From positions 52,476,213-52,540,212 of the forward strand of contig NC_087068.1 in assembly GCF_963678635.1 (NCBI RefSeq): a DNA stretch of 64,000 bases, written 5' to 3'. The translations under genes and the position numbers were made by a program. Below the pieces are notes generated by a model. It had not been told where the DNA came from and made no database searches. It saw nothing but the letters and a program-made list of their open reading frames with translations. The stretch's first letter is position 1; the number at the start of each line of letters is the position of its first letter. The DNA is from Symsagittifera roscoffensis (Eukaryota; Xenacoelomorpha; Acoela; Convolutidae). Shown here one piece after another: positions 1 through 11,500 of the stretch.

Positions 1-798
1 CCGGGTATGTGAATTCTTGTCAGCACTTCTGCTTAACTAAAAATATTCAAATATGATTGGTCGAAACATCCAACATAGCGCCAAGTTAACACAGTGTCCA
101 CTAAATCACATGGGGGAGGGGATGATAACATGAGCGGTGGGGAGGAAGGGGGTTTTGATTCAGTTTTTTTTGTGCTACATGTTCAGTTTCAAATTGGTTG
201 TAACCATGGTAATTTTTTTTACTTTGAAAATTGTTTTTTCTTGAACTCGAGTAAAATTGATAACAAGAGTTTTCCTGATTAATTTCGCGTAGTGAAACTC
301 ACGAGAGTTTTTGCTCAAAAACGGAAAATCTTTTCTAGTAGATCAATTAGACTTTAACTTTCAATTAGACTTTCAGATTGTTGGTGTTGTTTCAAATTTG
401 TTCTATTTCAAATTGAACTCAAATATTTTCTCTTTCAAATATGAACTCAAGAATAAACATTAACCAGACGTAAAGTCATATGGTTATTTTATTGTTATAA
501 TGTCATGAAGTTTTCGACATGCGTTTTAAAATTACTTCAAGCTCAATTCAGTATTATTAGTTATCACATTTTGAAATGGTTTCTCTTTATTTGTCGCATT
601 AAATTAAACAATTCATTAAAATGACAATTTAAAAACATCTATAAACCAAAATAAGAGTTAACACATTTCAAAGAGAATTAAATTTTTGTCCAAATTGGCT
701 TCAATTTAAAAGCAACGAGAGCTTATCGAGCTTTGGAGAAATCTGAAATTAATATCAAGTTTTACTAACCGATACGAACTAGGGGAAATATTTCAACT
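1..798. other. AT-rich upstream DNA, no gene seen
   Basis: No exon or RNA gene is visible. The stretch is AT-rich non-coding DNA directly upstream of transporter cassette A. It probably includes 5' flanking or UTR sequence, but I could not pick out a promoter. The short reading frame near its start has no recognisable motif. Confidence 0.5.
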
Positions 799-951
799 AT
801 GTTGTCAGAGGATATTGTTCTGACTCGGAAACCAACAACTGCTATTGCGGGTATCTTCATCATCTCCAATGCTGCGCTAGGGGCAGGCACTCTCGCATTT
901 CCAAATGCATTTGCCAAGTCAGGACTCATACTCAGTTTTCCCATCTTGGGG
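799..951 (+). CDS. SLC38-like exon 1A
   Basis: Fifty-one codons from ATG, ending phase 0 at a GTGAGT donor. They carry the first membrane helix with the ALGAGTLAFP motif typical of the first helix of this amino acid transporter family. Only three residues differ from exon 1B. Confidence 0.8.
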
Positions 952-3490
952 GTGAGTACCCGCACCGAAGTTTCATGGATAAAAATATTAATGAATTTTT
1001 TGACTAAAATGTTGTCCATATAATCGATTATCATGGCAAATTTAGACGACAAAGTAAAGGATTCTTAATCCATTTTAACCGATTATTTTTGAAAAACAAA
1101 AATCCATTAATAGCCATTATAATCAATTATATTCCATTTTGTTTTCAATATAATGGATATTTTTTGTACATAAACTCCAGGAAAATTGATTAAGTTTTAA
1201 AAATAATGACTCTACTCTCTGCAATTTTCTGCAAAACCCGAACGAACACGTTCATCCAGGGGCGGTCATCATGTAGTAATTTTCCCATCCTTAAACGCAT
1301 TTAAATTCAAACCCCCCCTCCCCACGCGCGTACCACACCCCCACTAAACACTAAACATCACCACCTGGATAGGTAATTATGTAGCATGAGTAATAGCATT
1401 TTCAAATCACCCTTTGCTAACAAACTTGTCTTATTATAAACAAAAAAAGTCTTTTTTAGATCAAATTTTATCGTTCAAAATTCAAAAGATGTAAGCCGGT
1501 TTCTTCGACACTGGGATAATTTTTCAAATTTTATTTTATTGTAATTCTAATAAATAATAAAAGAACTTGAATTTGATATATCATTCGACCCATTCCAGTG
1601 ATTAATTATGATCATTTTTTTTTGAAAAACAGAAGAAGTCTGCTCGCTAATCTCATTCGCTCAAATTTAGACCAAAAATAAAAAACTTCAAACCGGGTTT
1701 TCCTCACAAAGAAATTCTTTTGAAATTTTTAAAAATTGTTTGAACCACGACTGAAATGGTTTTAATATGGTATATCACTCGACCCATTCCGATGATAATT
1801 TGTGGTACTTAATATTGCATGAAAAAAAACTAAAACACATCTGAATACAAATTTCCTTCCAACTTTCAGTTGTCGGAAGAATTACTTTCAGCAATTTTTA
1901 ATCAAATACTAATATCTTTTTACAGGCATTTTTGATTTGATTGAATCCATTTTTTATATTTCGTCTATGTAGCCCATCTATTCCAAGCCCATGCACTTTT
2001 TTGAGTTTTTTATAAATGTTTTGAAAACTAACTTTTTCTTTCTAGATATGTATAGTGTTGTGTGCTCTTTCTCTCTCAATAGTGGCTTTCGCCAATTACG
2101 AAACAGGTGAAAATACTGTATGATAGATAGTCTTTCAGAATACTTCATGAAAATTGCTTAGTATACCGTCAAAGCACAAACTTAACTTTACAACAAAAAT
2201 TAGTTTGTCTTAAAGTTTTTTGTGAATCAAAATTTGCGCAAAATGCTTAAGACAATCAATCAAACCAGATATATCATTATATTTTTTGCCCAGTAAATCG
2301 AAAATATTTTGCATTTTGTTTTTAGTACGATTTAGCTTGAGAAACAACATGAAAAAAAAACTTTTTTTTCCCACTCAATCAATGCAAATAAATCACCCTA
2401 CTTATCACACACCCAAGGTTGCCTAGTAACGGATTGACACATATATAGAGCTAATTCAATGGTTAAGCATTTGTATTTTTGTACCTAGTATTGAACGCCC
2501 CCCCCCTTTTTTCAAAATGAGGACTACCGGGTCGAGCTCCCAGACTCATGTAGACCACATTTTGGCGACCAATTTTTGGCATGTCCAGACTTTCCAGACC
2601 GAAATTAGGCATGTCCAGACTTTCGCGACCAAAACTTGCCATTTCCAGACTTTTGCGACCACGATGATCCGTCGCGACTTTCGCGACCGAAGCGGAGTTG
2701 GCGCGACTAAAATATCGCGACCCAATTTGGTATGTCCAGGAGACGGCGCGACCAAGAAATAATTCCTCACGACCGAGATGGATACGGCGGAGATTTCCAG
2801 GTCAAGTTGGAGACGGCGCGACCAAGAAACAGTTTCTCGCGACCTAGGTGGATACAGCGCGACTTTCAGACCATGGTGGAGACGGCGCGATTTTGAGGCC
2901 GAGGCGGAGACGGCGCAAATTTCCAGACCGAGGCGGTCACGCCGCGACCACGACAGAATTCTTCGCGACCGTGGTGGACGCGGCGCGACTTTCACGATCA
3001 GAGTGGAGTCATCGCAATTTTCCAGACCAAGGCGGAGAAGGCGCGATTTTCTGGACACAGACTTTCGTGACCCATGTCGAGGCTTTCGCGACCAAGTTTT
3101 GGTACGTCCAGACTTTCGCGACCCATGTCCAGATTTTCGCGACCAAATTTTGGCAAGTCCAGACTTTCGCGGCCCACGGCGCGACTCATGTCCAGACTTT
3201 CCAAACTCAAACTATGCAATTTGGGTCTAAATCCGGATGCGGCGCGACCCTCAAAGTCTGGATATGAGTCTGAGACCTCGACCCAGGTAGTTGAATAGTT
3301 AAAAAGATCCAGGCTAATTTAGACTCTATCTATCATACTTAATTCCTCTAAGGCACCTATGAGTATTACCAAGCGATGCGGTTCTACTGCGGACCCTGGG
3401 TTGAGTTCTTGTTCAACGCACTAATGATAGTTGGCAATATTGGTACTTGTGTTCTCTACATGATCACAGTCGGCGACCAAGCAGATCAAG
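799..3490 (+). CDS. SLC38-like transporter, alternative 5' exon cassette A (exons 1A-3A)
   Basis: Three exons (799-951, 2046-2106, 3353-3490) encode an N-terminal part of an SLC38/SNAT-type amino acid transporter. They are a second version of exons 1-3 of the gene at 8390-27930. Lengths (153, 61 and 138 nt) and phases match cassette B exactly, and the donors and acceptors are canonical. The last base of exon 3A joins exon 4 at 17610 in frame, giving Val where cassette B gives Ile. Differences from B are few and mostly conservative, for example Asn for Val after the AFP motif of the first membrane helix. No further exons follow before cassette B. It is therefore either an alternative 5' end spliced over about 14 kb to the shared exons, or a partial gene duplicate. 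The lack of stops or frameshifts suggests it is or was recently used. Confidence 0.75.
956..1060 (+). repeat. Fragment of short-TIR transposon related to 23908-24996
   Basis: The first bases (CCGCACCGAAGTTTC) match the left terminal repeat of the element at 23908, followed by a similar AT-rich stretch containing ATAATCGATTATC. No opposite terminal repeat is found nearby, so this looks truncated. It starts four bases after the exon 1A donor. Confidence 0.5.
1480..1900 (+). repeat. Two tandem-like copies of a dispersed repeat
   Basis: Two related segments (about 1480-1610 and 1680-1880) share a core reading roughly TATATCAYTCGACCCATTCC followed by GATGAT. A diverged copy is seen near 25715-25850. 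They lie in intron 1 of cassette A and encode nothing recognisable. Confidence 0.45.
2046..2106 (+). CDS. SLC38-like exon 2A
   Basis: Sixty-one nucleotides between a TTTCTTTCTAG acceptor and a GTGAAA donor. They encode a membrane segment ending in AFANYETG and differ from exon 2B at three aliphatic residues. Confidence 0.8.
2517..3285. repeat. GC-rich degenerate minisatellite in intron 2 of cassette A
   Basis: About 770 bp made of imperfect repeats of roughly 20-35 bp. The recurring words are TCCAGACTTTCGCGACC and GGAGACGGCGCGAC. It is far richer in GC and CpG than the surrounding intron. Because the repeat is open in several frames on both strands it produces many overlapping reading frames, which I take as artefacts. 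Confidence 0.8.
3353..3490 (+). CDS. SLC38-like exon 3A
   Basis: The 138-nt exon begins in phase 1 (completing Gly of YETG) and ends one base into a codon. It encodes the YYQAMRFYCGPW segment and a membrane helix ending MITVGDQADQ. Its length and phase equal those of exon 3B. Confidence 0.8.
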
Positions 3491-4268
3491 GTCTGTAAAG
3501 ATCATTCAGATGAAGGGAGGCAGATATTAGTTTTTTGTTTGTTTCAGGATTGGCTCTTTTCCACTCCCCCACACTTGAATTACACTTTCAAAAAACAGTT
3601 TTTACGTTGTCAAAATGAGAAATGAAACATTGCTCAGTGAGCAAACTAAATATTGTGAACAAATTTGTTCTTCAAACTTTATATCATAACATCACACATT
3701 CAGTGAGAACATGTGAGACATTTGAGAAAAGATGAAAATATCTGAAATTGTATGTTAAGCAATGTTTTTGTTCAGAAAGTTTTTTTTGATGCCAAAGTTG
3801 CTCTCATTTAACTGAAGCTGCCATAAACTGTTTTATTTTAGTTTTAAAACAATATAAGATAATTTTCGGGAAAAAAACCTTTCGATTGAAAATTGCTTGC
3901 CATGCAGTTTTCTTCTTTGAAAATTGTATCATAAGCCTTATTCCATTTTCCACATATGAATTTGTAATTTGGCCTTTTTCTTGTATGGACCTCAATCCGC
4001 GATTATAGCAAAAATGACCGGTCGCTTTCCTTTTTTGAATTTGCATCCAAAAATTCTAAATAAAGTGTTGCATATGAACTTTTTGGATGAAAACTTAATG
4101 ATAACGTTTTGAAATCAAAATTGTATTAGTATATAACAAAAAATGTTGGTTGCTTCTTACCTTCCACTGAATCCTACAACAAAAACTTAGACCAGGAAAT
4201 ATAGTGAGAATAGCGGTCTCAAATTTCATAAAAATACTGGTCTGTGAAATCATTAATTACAGAATTAA

Positions 4269-7200
4269 GCTTTTTTGTCTGAATTCAGTGCCCTAACGAG
4301 TGGGAGAAACATAAATTTCAAACAATTTTTTATCCATTTTTGCCAATTTTGTTCACTTTTCTAAACGCATTTTTTGCATTTGATATGTTTAAATTAGATT
4401 GAAATTGAGAGCTCATTTAGAATCGAAGCTTATTTAGCATTCTTACTTTAGGGCACTATCACAGAAAAGAGCTTTATGATTTTTGTGTTTCTTGAAATCA
4501 CTTCAATTTGCAGCCAAAGTTAACTTTTTACGCTGATGAACCTAGGGCTTGAGACCTAAAAACAGTTGAATGAAGAAACCATGTTTACATTTATCTTTTA
4601 AGACCTCGTTTGAATAAAGTTTTCTTTATCATTGTGAGGCTATTATTTTGACCAAGAAATTTGCTGGTATAAACAGACCCTATGGTTGTATTATTGGTCT
4701 TATTTTGGCATAAAAAACTTGTTTATTAGTCAGAAAATTATCAAAAAAGAGTATTTAAGTTTAAAGCGACTTTAAAAAACAAAAAATGTTGATGACTATT
4801 GTTTTTTTTTCATATATTTCTACAGGTGTTCATATTTTCGTTTTTATTGGAAAATTATCTTGGGTTTGGAAACAGCACAGAGTCTGAAATACATTTTGTT
4901 TTTAACTAATCAATCGTTCTTTTAGATTAAGAACGATACGTAACATAATTGGCAGGTATCTAATCAATACCATAAGTCAATAGATCAAACAAAATGAACA
5001 ACTTACACCATTCACCAACGTGAAAAAAATTAAGTTCTTACATCTAACTAAAACTAAAGCCTATATACACCCATTTCCCCCTTCAACGTAGAGTGAACAA
5101 AATTTAAAAAAGCACAAAACAAAATTAAATGAACAGATCGAAGTTTTGGTATCTATAAATGAGGTTGGTATGTACAAATATGTACAAATGGGTGATTTTA
5201 CAGAACTTACTTAATCTACATAATCATACATAGAAATTAAAACATAAGTGTACATCTACACTACCAAATGTTGACTTCAACGTACACGTGTATAAAACTA
5301 AGAGACATTGTAAAAAAAATGGTTAAAATAGTCAACAACTGGAGTTTACCAAAGGTTGATATATTTCGTCTGTATTCATTCATTTTAGTTATGCGTTGAC
5401 TTTGCTCGACCGACGGAAAACAGTTTGGACATATTCGACCAATGAAAAATTTTTCGACTGCATTTGAGCGATAAAAAGCAATTTCGACTACAATCACCAA
5501 GAACTTTCGACTAAATCTTAAGTCAAAGACTTTCCAAGCGATTTTCTGTATTCATGGAATTGCATTTAAATTGTATGATTAGAAATTTTTCATACATGGA
5601 AACTGAATTAAAAGCATTCTTGGTCATTTTTTGATGCAGAAGTGAATGAACTAGATTAAAAATTTTATAGGGTCACGCTGACGGAGTTGCGAAGTGAATA
5701 TCAATTTCGCTTAATAATAATATCTAAAATAAGTTTTCAACTATAACACTAAAATATCTTTTTAAACAGTGTTTGAGATTTTTATGGATTCTACTCGGAC
5801 AAATTTGTTCTGTCTGGGCCAAATGGCCAAATTTGGGCAAACCAGTCCAAGTTGGCAAAAGTGTGCTGTTTTTAGCCGTGATTGATTGATTGAACTAGGA
5901 TACTTCTTGACTGTGTTTGACTGTTTTGTTGTCATAACTTTGTCTCAACAGTAAGTTTTTGGTCAAACAGGTTTCGTTCTGATTGTCAATACAAAGAAAA
6001 TAGCTCCACTCGTGAGATCAAAATTACTCTGAGCTCATTTTATGCTTCTAACTTTGATAAAAAAAAAAGAACTCCATGATGAAAATTTTATATTAAGGAG
6101 CTGAATATGCCACAAGTTCGAGCTGTGTTTTTGTGAGTTGTGATGCGTGAATACAGATTTGTTGCGTGATCCGCAGCACAGCTATTTTTTGCTGATTTTT
6201 TCGCTTTTTTATTGCACGAACAAAAATAAATGGAAACAAGGTATTGCTCAAAATGGCTTCAAAAGCAGCCCAATTTGCGGAATCCAGAACAATTTGCAGA
6301 TCCAAAAAAAAAACAATTAGGCCTTTATTACATCAAAGATTATAGTTTTGCGCATTCCGCTTACATTTGGCGGAATCTGCTTTTATTTGGCGGGATTTGC
6401 TCACATTTACGGAATCCATATCAACTAGCTATAATAGCTCTTTGCGGAATCCGCGATACTAACAATGTGCCGACAAAATTTACGTTACAAGTTAATTGTG
6501 CGCGAAATCCACACAAAGTTTCTAATTAGAACTCAATTACATTTTTGAGCCTGTTTAAATTATTGTCAATTACCTACACACATTGAACACACATTGAATC
6601 AGCAATAGTCAATCTAGAGCATGATTTTGTCTCGTTAACTACAATGATGATCAGAAATTGCGATAATTATAAATGAAACAAAAGGTTATCATTTAAAAAC
6701 TAGGATTAATTGATAGTTATTATTTCCACCAACAACTGCTGTGATCAAAAAATCACCGAAGAAAGAATAGTTTTTATGAGCAAAAACAAGTTAAATAAAA
6801 AAAGTATTTCAGACTCTGTGCTGCTTCCAAACCCAAAATAATTTTCCAATAAAAACGAAAATATGAACACCTGTAGAAATATATGAAAAAAACAATAGTC
6901 ATCAACATTTTTTGTTTTTTAAAGTCGCTTTAAATTTAAATACTCTTTTTTGATAATTTTCTGACTAATAAACAAGTTTTTTATGCCAAAATAAGACCAA
7001 TAATACAATCATAGGGTCTGTTTATACCAGCAAATTTCTTGGTCAAAACAATAGCCTCACAATGATAAAGAAAACTTTATTCAAATGAGGTCTTAAAAGA
7101 TAAATGTAAACATGGTTTCTTCATTCAACTGTTTTTAGGTCTCAAGCCCTAGGTTCATCAGCGTAAAAAGTTAACTTTGGCTGCAAATTGAAGTGATTTC

Positions 7201-7425
7201 AAGAAACACAAAAATCATAAAGCTCTTTTCTGTGATAGTGCCCTAAAGTAAGAATGCTAAATAAGCTTCGATTCTAAATGAGCTCTCAATTTCAATCTAA
7301 TTTAAACATATCAAATGCAAAAAATGCGTTTAGAAAAGTGAACAAAATCGGCAAAAATGGATAAAAAATTGTTTGAAATGTATGTTTCTCCCACTCGTTA
7401 GGGCACTGAATTCAGACGAAAAAGC
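4269..7425. mobile_element. Foldback element with ~620-bp terminal inverted repeats
   Basis: The arms 4269-4892 and 6804-7425 are near-identical reverse complements, ending in GCTTTTTYGTCTGAATTCAG. They enclose about 1.9 kb with no transposase-like reading frame, only AT-rich DNA and some GGAATCCGC-type short repeats (6270-6450). It lies exactly between the two transporter 5' cassettes. Structurally it is a non-autonomous foldback or long-TIR DNA transposon. The flanks read ATTAA and ATTAT, a possible but uncertain target duplication. Confidence 0.8.
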
Positions 7426-8389
7426 ATTATTGTTATGACATTATTTACTTAACCGGGGTGCCGAACATCAAGGTGACAAGACTTAAATTAGTCAGCCAAA
7501 TCGTAAAATTAGGGACTTCAAGCCAAATAATTTTTCCCAAAGTGATTGTTTTGTACATTTTCTTTGAAGAACTTCACATTTTTATGATCTTTCTTCACTA
7601 TTTAGTGGCGTTTTCATAAAAATTAAGCCTCCAATCATATCTAACCTTAGACCTATTATAGGTTTAGGAAATTTGAAAAATAAAACACAGTTGAAGGCGT
7701 TATTTGTGTTTATAATTTATGCATTTCAAAAACCAGCTGATGTTGTTAACGAACGCCAATATTAAGTGGCGCATTGTCGCAAATGATACTTATTGCGGAC
7801 TAAATCTGCCTACTTTTTTGAAAAGCAACGAAAATTTGTGATTTCAGATGCTTGTTAAGATTAAATTTCGGCCTGAAGTCCCTTCGGCTTGAAATCCCAT
7901 TGGCTTATTGTCGTAGACCCACTTAACCGATTACAAACATCGCAGCTTTAGCATACTTTGTCAAGTGATTTAAAACTATCTAACTTTAGACCTATCAAAG
8001 TACGATATTGATAAGAAATGAACGCAAATATTTACCTTGTTTAGCTCAATCAAAATTTACAGTTTTAATAAATCCTGAGACGAACCCTGCGTAGATATTT
8101 GAATAGAAATAAAGATTTACGCAATAGATTCAGGCAGTTCAAACTTTGGAAAAAACTTCATAAAATAACACTTTTTGCCGAAATTACTGTTAAGTAGTTA
8201 AAATTCGTTTTACTTATTCTTTTCAACAAACTTATTCTTGTCTATTTTTAAACAAGTTTCCCTGATTGCTTTTCCAAAAACAGAATAATTGTCAAAACTA
8301 GTCTTGAGAGGACTTCAGTTGGAAGAAGTTACCCGAGAAGCTACTGTCCTTAAACTAAATCTTTCAGCAAAAAAGTAGTAAATTCATTT
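7426..8389. other. AT-rich DNA upstream of cassette B
   Basis: Nothing recognisable beyond AT-rich sequence. If cassette B has its own promoter it would be expected here, but no convincing element can be named. Confidence 0.4.
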
Positions 8390-8542
8390 ATGTCGTCAGA
8401 GGATATTGTTTTGACTCGGAAACCAACAACTGCCATTGCGGGAATCTTCATCATCTCCAATGCTGCCCTAGGGGCAGGCACTCTCGCATTTCCAGTCGCA
8501 TTTGCCAAGTCAGGACTCATACTCAGTTTCCCCCTCTTGGGA
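8390..8542 (+). CDS. SLC38-like exon 1B
   Basis: Fifty-one codons from ATG, ending phase 0 at a GTTAGT donor. They carry a short cytosolic N-terminus and the first membrane helix. The same start and length as exon 1A support the choice of ATG. Confidence 0.85.
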
Positions 8543-11500
8543 GTTAGTGAGCTTCACTTCTTATTTATTTCATGTGTTAGTGGGAGTTAGTGAGCTTCAC
8601 TTCTTATTTATTTCATGTGTTTTCCACACCTCCCCCATTTTTCAAAATTTTATTTTGGAGTTTTTAATTGCGTAATTTTGGCTAAAAATGTAAACTTACG
8701 ACTTAAATTGTGAATAACAATTCTGTTCACAGATGTTAGTTCGTTCACCATGCCAAGTTCCATTGCACTATGGCAACGCTAGCGTAACCTTCTCATTTTG
8801 AAATTGGCAGGTGGGTGAGGTAGTGGAAAAAACTTTTATTCGGGTCATTAATAAACCGTCTAAGTAACAGAAAGGCGACAAAGAATTATTATTTTTTGTT
8901 TCCAACCAACAAAAATGAACGAATATTTTACTCAATTTTTTCTTGTAAATTCAATTATCATATAACACGCATGCCTGAAATATTGACATTGGTGTTTGAA
9001 TTTACTTGAATTTAGAAAAAAAAGGACTGTGTGTATATCAGGGTGAATCCTTGAATATTCAGACCGCACTTAAGAACAAATTAAAACAATTTTTGGTTGA
9101 TTAATTGACGAAATAACTGAAAAAAAAAAGTTTTTTGCTCATTTTGTTTCTTCATTTGATCCCACCACGCTATGTCAAAAACAACCTGTTATTCAAAAAA
9201 CTAAACTGCCCTAATCAGTTTAATTTGGAATTAGTCCACCGCCTACAGATATTACACGAAAGCAAAATAGTGCGCGTTAATTATTCAAAATTGACCATTT
9301 TAGCATTTTTTAAACCCTCATACTTTTAGGAAAATTGATAACGGGCAATTTATTTTTCTTTATTTGAGCTCCAGTCAACAATATGTTTTGAATGCAGTAA
9401 GTAATTTTGGTCAAAAATATTGTTGTTAAAAAACTTCTGTCATAATTTAGCTTGAAAACGAATTAAATTCTGGCTTTTTTAGTTTATAATTACGCAAAAA
9501 CAACCAACTGAATTACTGACAAAATTATAGCAAAACTAGTCTCGAGAAAATTTGAACAAAGTATACCGAAGCTTCGCAAATCTCCAAATTTTTGTGGAAA
9601 TAAGTTTAAAAAAGTTTTTTTTTATCTAAAAAAATTGAATTTCATGTAAAAAGGTGAAATTTTCGGGCTATAAAAAAGAGTTCATATATACAAAATTGAA
9701 AAATTACGTTATTCTTGAATTATAAGTAACGATATAAGAGGCTCGCTGTCATATTTTTTTTGTCAGCAACTGAATGGGTAGTTTTGGTGTCTTCATTTTT
9801 TAGGCTAAATATTTACTCCATTTTATTTTTGTTAAACTTTTAGCATGTCAACCGACTGAGAAAAAGACAAGTTTTAAATTTCAAATTTTATTCATTTTGT
9901 TTGGATATTTTAAATCAGCTCTGTAGTCATAAGTCTGACAGATTAGTCATGGGCGGAGCCAGGTGCGGATCTAGGATTTTCTCGAGGGGGGGTTTGAACA
10001 TGTATTAGGCCTGCAATTTTTTTTCAACTCTCATCTGTTGTTTTATGCTTTTTAAAGAAAACTTTTGGCCCATTGATTTCCCATTGCGTTCTGAGCCCTA
10101 TAATGCAAACGTCTTGGACTGCTTAAGTCTCAACAAAAAGGAAACTTTGCGAACGAGTTCCGAACGACCAATCAAATCACCTGGCCAGAAAAAGATTTTT
10201 AAATTTTTAATCTATAGCCTAATCCTTTCAAATAATTTCATCAACCACGTTTCGAAGTTTCAGTTTTTTTATGGGTTAATTAAGAAGGTGCAGAAAAAAG
10301 GACAAAAGCGAGATAAAATTGTTCGTTTTGTTGCCCTGAATGAAAAATTTGCTATTTTTCCCGTGCCCGCTTTCTACTACTCAAAACGAAAACTCAACAA
10401 GAAAATATCGCGAATTATGTCGCTTTAGGAATCGATTGAGTCCTAAAAATTGTTATTAAAATTTTCAAATTCTTCGTTTTCTTCGGAAGGTTAAAATTAA
10501 ATTTTGAAAAAAATTTAGTCAAACAACGCCTCCAAAAGCGTAAACTAAAGAAATTTCAATGAATTAGTGAAATATTTGGTTCTAATTATAAGTTTCAGGT
10601 ACATTCTTTTCAGACACTGATAAAAAACACGAAAATTCAAAATTAAAAAATGAAAAGTGCGCTCTTAAATAATTATTTTCGTCATTGTTCCTTTTTGCCA
10701 TAATCATAAGTGCGCTCAAAGAAATTAATAATGTTTGCTCAACTAAATTCGATTCGGTTCAAACACTGTTTTCCTGAATAAGGCGTAAAAAAGCAAACGC
10801 TTCTTAAAATGAGGACGGGAGAAATGTTTGCTGTGAAAACCGAACTCTGATTTTGACTCAAATCTGCGATTTACAGCAGATCAGGGCGATTTGTTTTCCC
10901 GGTTTTAGGTGTGCGTGGTGCTATGTGCTCTTTCTCTCTCGGTTGTCGCATTTGCTAATTATGAGACAGGTATTGCCAAGTATGATATGTAGATCTTTCT
11001 TTAAGACCATTTATCCACGGTGGAAAGGACCAACACAAGAGCTGTACAGCTCATCACGGCGAACCGCTGTTGTGCCCTTGTTTAAGAACTACATGCTATT
11101 TTTTTGGTTATTTTTCTGGGCTGGGTAATGTTGCTTCACCCTCAAGCAACGAGCACGGATCATGGTGGTCCTCGAACATCCGACCTTTCGATTGAGAGGC
11201 GGAGACGTAACCACTACACCACCGCTCCCCCATCTCTCGTGAAGAAACGCATAAAATCACGGATGTTCAACAAACCTCCATATTTGAAGCCGAAATTACA
11301 TCAGAGTTGGAAGCTTTTGATTGGTTTGTACTTTCTCCTATGAAAAAGTACCAACCAATTACATCAGAGTAGGAAGCTTTTGATTGGTTTGTACTTTCTC
11401 CTATGAAAAAGTACCAATCAATTACATCAGAGTTGGAAGCTTTTGATTGGTTTGTACTTTCTCCTATGAAAAAGTACCAAACAATTACATCAGAGTAGGA

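Noticed and set aside
2517-3298. Arg-rich repeat proteins on both strands
   Set aside because: They overlap in several frames of a degenerate GC-rich minisatellite inside an intron.
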